Positions 7,236-13,577 of a stretch of DNA of 21,205 nucleotides are shown here, piece by piece. Numbering within the stretch: the stretch's first letter is position 1; each line of letters opens with the position of its first letter. Origin of the DNA: DATLWR01 sp035576205. Lineage in GTDB: Bacteria; Pseudomonadota; Zetaproteobacteria; Mariprofundales; Mariprofundaceae. Under the pieces are notes generated by a model. It made no database searches, had not been told where the DNA came from, and worked only from the letters and a program-made list of their open reading frames with translations. The stretch is from NCBI GenBank assembly GCA_035576205.1, contig DATLWR010000087.1, positions 1-21,205 of the forward strand, in the 5' to 3' direction. The translations under genes were made by a program, and so were the position numbers.

Positions 7236-8489
7236 TTGCTGGTGCGAGGCAAAGCCGAGCAGATACTGCCGACAGGTGAAACCGTTGTCCGGATCGACCA
7301 CGGAACAGTGCTGGTGCCCAACGTCATACCTGGCGACATCATTGACCTTGAACTGAAGGAGAAACGCCGGGGTGCCGCCCGCGGCGAACTCGTCACCGTT
7401 ATTGAAGCCTCCGCAAGCAGGGTTAATCCACCTTGCCCGGCGGCGGATCGATGCGGCGGTTGCAGCCTGCAGTTCCTGGCAGCCGATACGCATGCCGCGC
7501 TGAAATCCGGCTGGGTCTATCAGGCGTTCCGGGACTGCGTGGACGACACGACCGACTGGATTCCGGCGCAACCTTCTGCAGGCCGGAGGCGACGGGTGCG
7601 CTGGAGCGTCGGCCAGGATGACGACGGAACGTTTCTCGGCTTCCAGGAACGTGCTTCCCATCAGCCGGTGCGCCAGACCGAATGCATGGCCGTGACCGAT
7701 GCCCTGCTGCTCCTGCGCCGTGAACTGGAACATAATACCGCTTCGATGAGCGGCATAAGTTCGTTGCAAGCCATACAGTTGAATGACGGTATTCATGTTG
7801 TACTGGAAGGAGAGCCGGCAGCTGCCCGTGCCGCCGAACCACGCTTCGATTCCGTGGCTGGCCTGCCGCTGCAGTGGTGGCTCCGGAACGGGCATGGCAC
7901 ACGGCCGCTCGGCCGTCCGGTCAGGCAGTTTCACGACCGTTTGCCGGGTGTAGGGAAGCTACCGGACATTCAGGTCGAGATCGGGCCGGACGATTTCATC
8001 CAGGCCGAGGAGACGGGGAATCGCGAGATGATCAGGCAACTGCATGCCTGGGCAGGCGAGCCGCGGCGTGCGGCCGATCTGTTCGCCGGCGTCGGCAATC
8101 TTTCGCTGTCGCTTGCTGCTGCAGGCATAGAGGTGATCGGGGCAGAGGTCAATGCATCCAGCGTGCTGGCAGCCAACCGCAATGCGAAACGCTTGGGAGT
8201 TCCGGCGAAATACATCCAGGCCGACTTGTTCGACCGATTCGATACGGCCGCATTCACCGGCCTGGACCTGATCATCCTCGACCCACCGCGCAAGGGTGCC
8301 CGCAAGGTTTGCGAACAGGTGGGACGCATGCTGCCGCGCCGCATCATCATGGTCTCCTGCGATTCGGCCGCCGGTGCCCGTGACGGGGCGATCCTGCAGC
8401 GGCAGGGATACCGCTTGCGTGCCTTGCGCGCCCTCGATCTGTTCCCTTATGCCGGCCATGTCGAGGCGATTAGCCTGTGGAGCCAGTAA
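7236..8489 (+). CDS. 23S rRNA (uracil-C5)-methyltransferase, RlmD/TrmA family
   Basis: This 417-residue enzyme is of the TRAM-domain uracil-C5 methyltransferase family, most like RlmD (23S rRNA U1939). The N-terminal TRAM region (about 1-57) is followed by a 4Fe-4S ligand set C67-x5-C73-x2-C76 with a fourth Cys at 150, as in RlmD. The SAM-binding DLFAGVGNLSLSLA (281-294), ILDPPRKGA (347-355), catalytic Cys375 in VSCDSAAGARD and the C-terminal base Glu410 in LFPYAGHVEAISLW are all present. The usual SCNPAT is altered to SCDSAA around the nucleophile. The start is TTG at 7236 or GTG at 7242, both in frame, and neither has a clear ribosome site, which suggests coupling to the kinase gene. RlmC or RlmCD specificity cannot be excluded. 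Confidence 0.88.
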   Translation: MLVRGKAEQILPTGETVVRIDHGTVLVPNVIPGDIIDLELKEKRRGAARGELVTVIEASASRVNPPCPAADRCGGCSLQFLAADTHAALKSGWVYQAFRDCVDDTTDWIPAQPSAGRRRRVRWSVGQDDDGTFLGFQERASHQPVRQTECMAVTDALLLLRRELEHNTASMSGISSLQAIQLNDGIHVVLEGEPAAARAAEPRFDSVAGLPLQWWLRNGHGTRPLGRPVRQFHDRLPGVGKLPDIQVEIGPDDFIQAEETGNREMIRQLHAWAGEPRRAADLFAGVGNLSLSLAAAGIEVIGAEVNASSVLAANRNAKRLGVPAKYIQADLFDRFDTAAFTGLDLIILDPPRKGARKVCEQVGRMLPRRIIMVSCDSAAGARDGAILQRQGYRLRALRALDLFPYAGHVEAISLWSQ

Positions 8490-9982
8490 TGCGCCGTCTT
8501 GCAGTCATGCTGCTTTCACTGATGTGTCTGGGACTTGCAGGATGCAGCAATCCGTCGGCCGGAGCTGGAGGGGTACTGCGCGTCGGTTTGGCGCAAATGC
8601 CGATGACACTCGATCCGCGCTATGCCACCGATGCCGCCTCGACGCGCGTTCAGGAGCTGGTCCACCGCGGACTGATAAAACTCGACGACCATTTCCAGCC
8701 CGAGGGCGATCTGGCCGAATCCTGGCAACATCCGGAACCGCTCGTCTGGCGCTTTCATTTGCACGCCGGTATCCATTTCCAGGATGGCTCACCCCTGACG
8801 GCCCACGATGTCGCAGCGACCCTCAGGGCGATCATGAATCCGGTGCTGGCCAGCCCGCTCAGGGCCGGCTTTGCCGCCATCGACCACGTCGAAGCACAAG
8901 GCGATGATGTCGTCCTGTTCCTCAATAAGCCGGATGCCTCGCTGTTGACCCGCCTGAACCTCGGCATCCTGCCGGCGAAGCTCGCCGGAAAGCCCCAGCA
9001 GGCCCGGCAGATAATCGGCTGCGGGCCGTACAGGCTGCAGAGTTGGCAGGGCAACACGCTGACCCTGAGCCGGGTCGCTGCTGCCGGGGTGCCTACAATC
9101 CGTTTCGAGGGGGTCAAGGATCCGGTCACCCGCGTGCTGAAACTGGTGCGCGGCGAGCTTGATTTCACCCAGAACGACCTGCCGCCGCACCTGTTGTCGT
9201 ATCTGAACCGCCAGAAGAATCTGACTGTCGTGACCGAGCCATCGACGACCTTCGCCTATCTGGGGCTGAACCTGCAGGATGAACATCTGCGCGACCTGCG
9301 CGTGCGCCGGGCCCTGGCCCTGGCGGTGGATAGGACCAAGCTCAAGCGAGCGATGCTCGGCAACCTGCCAATCCTGGCCGGAACCGTGCTGACCCCGTCG
9401 CATTGGGCGGCGGTAAAACTGCCGCTCACACCGTTCGATCCTGCCGAGGCCGAACGGCTGCTCGATGCGGCCGGGTTTCCGCGCGGGCCCGACGGCATCC
9501 GTTTTACGCTCAGTTTCCGGACCAGCACCGATCCGACGCGACTGGATATTGCCACGGCCATTGCCGCCATGTGGCAACGCGTCGGCATCGCGGTGAAAGT
9601 TGAATCGCTGGAGTGGGGAGGCTTCTATGCTCGCATCAAGCAGGGTGACTTCCAGGTCTTTTCGCTCTCCTGGGTCGGTATTACCGATCCGGACATCTAT
9701 CGGCTGATACTGCATTCGTCGATGTGGCCACCGAAGGGCGCCAACCGCGGCCGTTACGCGAACCCGCAAGTCGACCACTGGCTGGATGAAGCCGCAGCAA
9801 CCAGCGATCAGGCCCAGCGCAAGGTACTGTACGCCAGGGTCGAGGAGCGGATGTACGCCGACATGGTCTATATCCCGCTATGGTTCGAACCGGTCATTTC
9901 CGTGACAGGGTCACGCATATCTGGTTTCCGGCCGCGTCCGGACGGTTCGCTGCGAGGCCTGCAATTCGTGACGCTGCAATAA
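8489..9982 (+). CDS. ABC transporter substrate-binding lipoprotein, family 5 (peptide/nickel type)
   Basis: This is a 497-residue SBP_bac_5 protein of the OppA/DppA/NikA type. The N-terminus is a lipoprotein signal (MRRLAVMLLSLMCLGLAGCS) with lipobox LAGC and lipidated Cys19, so it is anchored on the periplasmic side. Typical family features are TLDPRYATDAAS near the start, RFHLHAGIHFQDGSPLTAHDVAATL, the RRALALAVDRTKL block and the C-terminal VEERMYADMVYIPLW. I chose the ATG at 8489, which overlaps the previous stop (TAATG) and gives a proper signal peptide; the longer GTG start at 8477 adds four residues ahead of it. No permease or ATPase genes are present, so it is an orphan binding protein here. 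The ligand cannot be named. A matS-like palindrome lies in its 3' end. Confidence 0.92.
   Translation: MRRLAVMLLSLMCLGLAGCSNPSAGAGGVLRVGLAQMPMTLDPRYATDAASTRVQELVHRGLIKLDDHFQPEGDLAESWQHPEPLVWRFHLHAGIHFQDGSPLTAHDVAATLRAIMNPVLASPLRAGFAAIDHVEAQGDDVVLFLNKPDASLLTRLNLGILPAKLAGKPQQARQIIGCGPYRLQSWQGNTLTLSRVAAAGVPTIRFEGVKDPVTRVLKLVRGELDFTQNDLPPHLLSYLNRQKNLTVVTEPSTTFAYLGLNLQDEHLRDLRVRRALALAVDRTKLKRAMLGNLPILAGTVLTPSHWAAVKLPLTPFDPAEAERLLDAAGFPRGPDGIRFTLSFRTSTDPTRLDIATAIAAMWQRVGIAVKVESLEWGGFYARIKQGDFQVFSLSWVGITDPDIYRLILHSSMWPPKGANRGRYANPQVDHWLDEAAATSDQAQRKVLYARVEERMYADMVYIPLWFEPVISVTGSRISGFRPRPDGSLRGLQFVTLQ
9901..9915. promoter_or_regulatory. matS-like palindrome inside the solute-binding protein gene
   Basis: CGTGAC-AGG-GTCACG is a perfect 6-bp inverted repeat around 3 bases. 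Its GTGACAGGGTCAC core is the exact reverse complement of the core at 19654-19664 plus flanks (19652-19664 region) upstream of the MatP-like gene. All ten arm bases of the known matS consensus (GTGACRNYGTCAC) are kept, with one central mismatch. It encodes VTGS in the host gene, so it is silent with respect to reading frame. Confidence 0.6.
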
Positions 9983-9996
9983 AGCCAGGTCAACGA

Positions 9997-10722
9997 CTAG
10001 GCCAATTCGACCAGGGCCTCGCTGTCGAACTTACCGGCATAAACGAAGCTGACCGGTCCCTCGAGGATCAGCTGCTGCATCGAGCCCGACACCGTGACGA
10101 TACCGCCCGGCATCTCGATGGTCTGCGGGCGTGCATGACCCTCCGCGTGCCAGATCGCTGCTGCGGTGGCGCAGGCGCCTGATCCGCAGGCCAGTGTGCG
10201 TCCGGCACCGCGCTCGATGATATCGATCCACACGTGATCGCCGGCCTGGCCGGTCACGATCTCGATATTGCGATCCTCCGGAAAGCCTTCGATAGCCTCG
10301 AAAAAAACGCTGTGCGGATTGCCGACGGAGACATCCACATGTGCTGCCGTCGAGCCCTCGATGCGTGCGGCTCCCATCTCGACGCGGATGCCGTTGGTGC
10401 TTTTAGAGGCATGTACGATGCGGTCGGCCAGCTCGATGCTGACCGAATCCTTGCCGAGCTCGCGCATCAAGAGCGCGCCGACACAGCGCAGGCCGTTGCC
10501 GCAGTTGGCGGCCTCGGTGCCGTCGCTGTTGAAGATACGCATCAGTGCATCCGCACGGTCGGAAGGAACGATCACCAGCAACTGGTCGCAGCCGATGCCG
10601 TAGCGGCGTTCGGTGATGGCACGGACACGTTTTACATCAAGCTCGGGGAGCGGGGTGGCGAGGCCGTTCAGGATGACGAAATCGTTGCCCTGTGCCTGCA
10701 TCTTGCTGAAGGAGACGTTCAT
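9997..10722 (-). CDS. dapF: Diaminopimelate epimerase
   Basis: This is a 241-residue cofactor-independent racemase that converts LL- to meso-diaminopimelate, the last shared step toward lysine and peptidoglycan cross-linking. Both catalytic Cys regions are present: NSDGTEAANCGNGLRC with C74, and ERGAGRTLACGSGACATA with C179. VSVGNPHSVFFE and the N-terminal FSKMQAQGNDFVILN are typical. It is about 30 residues shorter than most DapF (around 270-280). The shortage lies mainly between GNPHSV and the ERGAG motif, where the usual linker is trimmed to GFPEDRNIEIVTGQAGDHVWIDI. It is the last gene of the minus-strand operon and its ATG overlaps the queF stop by 4 bases. It converges with the solute-binding protein gene, 14 bases apart. 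Confidence 0.95.
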   Translation of the reverse strand: MNVSFSKMQAQGNDFVILNGLATPLPELDVKRVRAITERRYGIGCDQLLVIVPSDRADALMRIFNSDGTEAANCGNGLRCVGALLMRELGKDSVSIELADRIVHASKSTNGIRVEMGAARIEGSTAAHVDVSVGNPHSVFFEAIEGFPEDRNIEIVTGQAGDHVWIDIIERGAGRTLACGSGACATAAAIWHAEGHARPQTIEMPGGIVTVSGSMQQLILEGPVSFVYAGKFDSEALVELA

Positions 10723-11114
10723 GCGTGCTTGCGATGCTCGACTTCGACGCTGGTGTAAATGCCGCCGCGCACATTGAACACGGCGGTGACCTTCAGGTAG
10801 CGCGGATCCAGGGCGGCGATCAGATCGGCGGCGATCATATTGGTCACCTTCTCGTGGAAATGGCCCTCATTGCGGAAGCTCCAGTAATAGAGCTTCAGCG
10901 ATTTCAGCTCCACACAGAGCTGCTCAGGCACATAGTCGAGCTTGATCTCGGCGAAATCCGGCTGCCCGGTTTTCGGGCACAGACAGGTAAACTCCGGGGA
11001 ATCGATGCGCACATGATAGTCTCGCTCCGGATTGGGATTGGGAAAGGTCTCCAGCTCCCGGGAAGGGGAGGTGGGATTGCTGCCGAGCTTGTTGCTCATC
11101 GGTTTGTTACTCAT
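10719..11114 (-). CDS. queF: NADPH-dependent 7-cyano-7-deazaguanine reductase (short type)
   Basis: This is a 131-residue T-fold enzyme that reduces preQ0 to preQ1 with NADPH in queuosine tRNA-modification synthesis. The catalytic segment FTCLCPKTGQPDFA carries the thioimide-forming Cys46 and the acid Asp53. The QueF NADPH-binding signature ELKSLKLYYWSFRNEGHFHE follows at 69-88. The length identifies the short, unimodular type (as in Bacillus) rather than the ~280-residue two-domain form of E. coli. The N-terminal ~20 residues are a polar Ser/Asn/Pro extension. It starts inside the dapE stop (ATGA, 4-base overlap) with GAGG upstream, and its own stop overlaps the dapF start. A second queuosine gene, queG, is in this window. 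Confidence 0.95.
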   Translation of the reverse strand: MSNKPMSNKLGSNPTSPSRELETFPNPNPERDYHVRIDSPEFTCLCPKTGQPDFAEIKLDYVPEQLCVELKSLKLYYWSFRNEGHFHEKVTNMIAADLIAALDPRYLKVTAVFNVRGGIYTSVEVEHRKHA

Positions 11115-12265
11115 GAATGGGCCTCGAAATGCTTGATGATATCAATATAGATGTCGGTAAGTGTCGCCAGTTCGCCGACCGCGACGCGTTCGCCGACCTG
11201 GTGGATGGTGTTGTTGGTCAGCCCGAGCTCCGCCACCGGCACACCGGCCGCCGCCAGAAAGCGGCCATCGGACGTACCGCCGCCCGTATCGCGTTTGGCG
11301 TCGATACCGGCCACACGGCGAATGCTGTCGCAGACCAGATCGAGAAACGGACCATCCGGTGTGGAGAAGGCCTGAGCCTGATGCACAATGTCCAGCACCA
11401 CCTCGGACCCTTCGCAGGCATCGAAAATACGCTTCTGGATACCCTCGAAATCGATACCCGGATTGTAGCGGATATCGATCGACACCTCACAGCTGCCCGG
11501 GATGACGTTCATCGCACCCGTGCCGGCCTGCACGTTGGTGATCTGGCAGGTGGTCGGCGGAAAGCCATCCATCTGCTTACCCCAGTCGACGCGGATGATG
11601 CGATCCAGCACCGGTGCAGCCAGATGCACGGCATTGACGGCATCGGAGGGATAGGCGGAATGCCCCTGTTTGCCCTCGAAAGCGGCGGCAATCTGCACGA
11701 CACCGCGCCGGCCGCGGCGGATCACGTCTCCCACCTGCTTCGAGGAGGAAGGCTCGCCGATGATCGCCGCATCAGGCAGGGCATTGTCGGCGCTTAACGC
11801 CTCGACGATACGGATGGTGCCGTCCACCGATTCGCCCTCCTCATCGGAGGTAATCAAGAGTTGCAGCGAGGGCAGCTTGGCACCTGCCGCACACAGCTCT
11901 TCGACGGCTGCCAGCCAGCAGGCGATGCCGCCCTTCATGTCCTGGGCACCGCGGCCGTGCAGGACATCGTGCTCCACTGCCGCAGCAAAGGGGGGATAAG
12001 GCCACTGCTCGACAGGGCCGGTCGGCACCACGTCGGTATGGCCGGCGTAGGCGAGAGTGCCGGGCTTTTCTCCGGGGCGGAAATAGATGCTGTTGGTAAC
12101 GCCGCCGGCATTGATCTGCCGGCGCGTAAAGCCGAGCGGCGAGAGCATCCAGTCGAGATAATCCTGACAACCGCCGTCGACGGGGGTGACCGATTCGCGG
12201 CGGATCAATTCGACGGCGTGCTGCAGCGCCCTGCTGTTGGCGGCGCGATCGCGCTTGTCAGTCAT
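11111..12265 (-). CDS. dapE: Succinyl-diaminopimelate desuccinylase
   Basis: This is a 384-residue M20-family dinuclear zinc hydrolase that removes succinate from N-succinyl-LL-diaminopimelate in the lysine/DAP pathway. Metal-site motifs are GHTDVV with H76 and D78, GRGAQDMKGG with D109, SDEEGES with catalytic E142 and ligand E143, and GEPSSS with E171. GGGTSDGRF and NNTIHQVGE near the C-terminus give the remaining active-site residues. I placed the start at the ATG at 12263-12265, preceded by AAGGTGGAGAGGA; an upstream in-frame ATG at 12295 would add ten unconserved residues. The start overlaps the end of the DUF4936-like gene by 8 bases, and the stop overlaps queF by 4. Its product feeds DapF, encoded two genes later. 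Confidence 0.95.
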   Translation of the reverse strand: MTDKRDRAANSRALQHAVELIRRESVTPVDGGCQDYLDWMLSPLGFTRRQINAGGVTNSIYFRPGEKPGTLAYAGHTDVVPTGPVEQWPYPPFAAAVEHDVLHGRGAQDMKGGIACWLAAVEELCAAGAKLPSLQLLITSDEEGESVDGTIRIVEALSADNALPDAAIIGEPSSSKQVGDVIRRGRRGVVQIAAAFEGKQGHSAYPSDAVNAVHLAAPVLDRIIRVDWGKQMDGFPPTTCQITNVQAGTGAMNVIPGSCEVSIDIRYNPGIDFEGIQKRIFDACEGSEVVLDIVHQAQAFSTPDGPFLDLVCDSIRRVAGIDAKRDTGGGTSDGRFLAAAGVPVAELGLTNNTIHQVGERVAVGELATLTDIYIDIIKHFEAHS

Positions 12266-12536
12266 TCCTCTCCACCTTGTTGAAACATTCGGCATGGCGC
12301 GGGCTTTGCATCCTGTCGATCCACGGCTGCCGTGCGGCCAGCGCTTCGATCTGCACCAGCGTGGCGGACTCTACGGAATCGTAGAGCTCCATGAAAGTTG
12401 TCTTCTCGGGGGCATGGCGTACGAACAGCTGGCCGCGCACACCGAAACGGGATTCGACCTGCTGCAGCCAGCCCAGCAACTGAGACTGCAGTGACGCCTC
12501 GGCGTGATACCAGATGAATGCGGATGCCTCAGGCAT
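12258..12536 (-). CDS. DUF4936-like small protein
   Basis: This is a 92-residue protein beginning MPEASAFIWYHAEASLQ. It has a ferredoxin-like alternation of strands and helices (SAFIWYHA; LLGWLQQVESRFGV; QLFVRHAP; TTFMELYDSV) and ends in SPRHAECFNKVE. The WYH, FMELYD and PRHxExF features match my memory of the DUF4936 family of beta- and gammaproteobacteria, whose function is unknown. The open frame runs further upstream to 12725, but that part is antisense-like, Ser/Arg-rich and lies inside ygfZ. I therefore start at 12536, which gives an 8-base overlap with the ygfZ stop. Its end overlaps dapE by 8 bases. Translation is probably coupled in this operon. Confidence 0.68.
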   Translation of the reverse strand: MPEASAFIWYHAEASLQSQLLGWLQQVESRFGVRGQLFVRHAPEKTTFMELYDSVESATLVQIEALAARQPWIDRMQSPRHAECFNKVERND

Positions 12537-13488
12537 GGCATGGCTCCAGCACCTGCACGACCGAACCATCGGCAAGCTGCAGCGACTTGCCGCTCTCGAC
12601 CGTTTCGATCGGCAACAATCCGATGCCGAAGCACTGGCCACCAGGATCGTTGGCTGCTGCCCGCAGTTCACCGATGGCGACATCGGTCTGGATCGGGGCT
12701 GGGAGAGAGGAGGGTGCCTTGGCAAGACGCAGCCGGTAGAGCTTCTTCTTCACGCCGCCGCGCCAGTGCATGCGGCTGGTCACCTCCTGGCCGACATAGC
12801 ACCCCTTGTCGAAGCTTACCGCATCGAACTCGACCAGATTGGCGTTCATCGGCGACAGCGCCGCATCCCACTCCTCGCCGAAACGGATCAGGCCACGGAT
12901 AATTCGCATCGCCTCAACCTGATCCTCACCGATCGTGCGCGGCGATGCAGCCAGTTGTTGCCGGATCTGCTCGCTATCCGCCACAACCCAGAATCCGCGC
13001 GGATCGGCCGGCGAGGTCAAGGCAAAGCAGTCCGCATCGTCGCGGCGACTAGCCGCCAGCCGGCGATCGCCGGGCTCCGGCAATCCGAACAGTTTCAGCC
13101 CTTCGACGGCATTGGCACCTTGCAGAGAGCAGACCGAGAGCTGCTCGACGATGCCGATGCGCACCTCGTGACCGATAGCGAATTGTCTCAGGCGCGCCAC
13201 CACATCGACGGCCGAAGCGGATGGCGACAACATGACCAGCTCATCATCACGGCCCTGCAGGATATAGAGCTCGCCCACTGCCTTGCCTTGCGGGCTCAAA
13301 ACGGCGGTATGGATGGCTTGCGTCGCCGTAAGACGCCGGATGTCTTGGGTGATCTGTCCCTGCAGGTAGTCGCGAATGGTGGGGCCGGAGGCCTTCAGGA
13401 CCGTCCAGTTGCTGCGTCCGCCCAGGCAATAACTGTGCAGGAGCAGGTCAGCGGTTTGTGGCATGATGGAGGGAATCGATACACTCAT
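12529..13488 (-). CDS. ygfZ: Folate-binding Fe-S cluster repair/assembly protein YgfZ
   Basis: This is a 319-residue member of the GcvT-like YgfZ/IBA57 family, tetrahydrofolate-binding proteins that help build or maintain certain Fe-S enzymes. The diagnostic motif K-G-C-Y-x-G-Q-E is present at 228-235 with conserved Cys230, followed by VTSRMHWRG. DYLQGQITQDIRRL near residue 40 is the typical N-terminal block. A shorter start at 13464 (ATG) is possible. It is divergent from thiC across 89 bases that hold a 10-bp palindrome. It is the first gene of the ygfZ-DUF4936-dapE-queF-dapF chain. The nearby Fe-S enzymes ThiC and QueG are reasonable clients, but this is inference. Confidence 0.93.
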   Translation of the reverse strand: MSVSIPSIMPQTADLLLHSYCLGGRSNWTVLKASGPTIRDYLQGQITQDIRRLTATQAIHTAVLSPQGKAVGELYILQGRDDELVMLSPSASAVDVVARLRQFAIGHEVRIGIVEQLSVCSLQGANAVEGLKLFGLPEPGDRRLAASRRDDADCFALTSPADPRGFWVVADSEQIRQQLAASPRTIGEDQVEAMRIIRGLIRFGEEWDAALSPMNANLVEFDAVSFDKGCYVGQEVTSRMHWRGGVKKKLYRLRLAKAPSSLPAPIQTDVAIGELRAAANDPGGQCFGIGLLPIETVESGKSLQLADGSVVQVLEPCHA

Positions 13489-13498
13489 GGCGCAAGCC

Positions 13499-13525
13499 TA
13501 TACCCGACTCGCCCGGTCGGGTATA
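13499..13525. promoter_or_regulatory. Perfect inverted repeat (operator-like) between ygfZ and thiC
   Basis: TATACCCGAC and GTCGGGTATA form a perfect 10-bp inverted repeat around TCGCCCG. It lies 10 bases from the ygfZ start and 52 from the thiC ATG. Its right end supplies TATAGT, a 5-of-6 -10-like hexamer on the plus strand, though no -35 is evident at 16-18 bases. Position between divergent genes favours an operator or promoter element over a terminator. Confidence 0.5.
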
Positions 13526-13577
13526 GTTGGCGACTGCTTCACCGACCCGTGTTGAGCAAACCCCTCCTGGAGGCTGC

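Noticed and set aside
8789..9778. 329-codon open frame antisense to the solute-binding protein gene
   Set aside because: The plus strand encodes a full SBP family protein with signal peptide. The antisense frame has shadow composition and no ribosome site.
11059..11068. GGGAAGGG, a KOPS-like (FtsK) octamer, as further evidence for a Ter region
   Set aside because: A single copy in 21 kb is expected by chance, and KOPS sequence is unknown for this organism.
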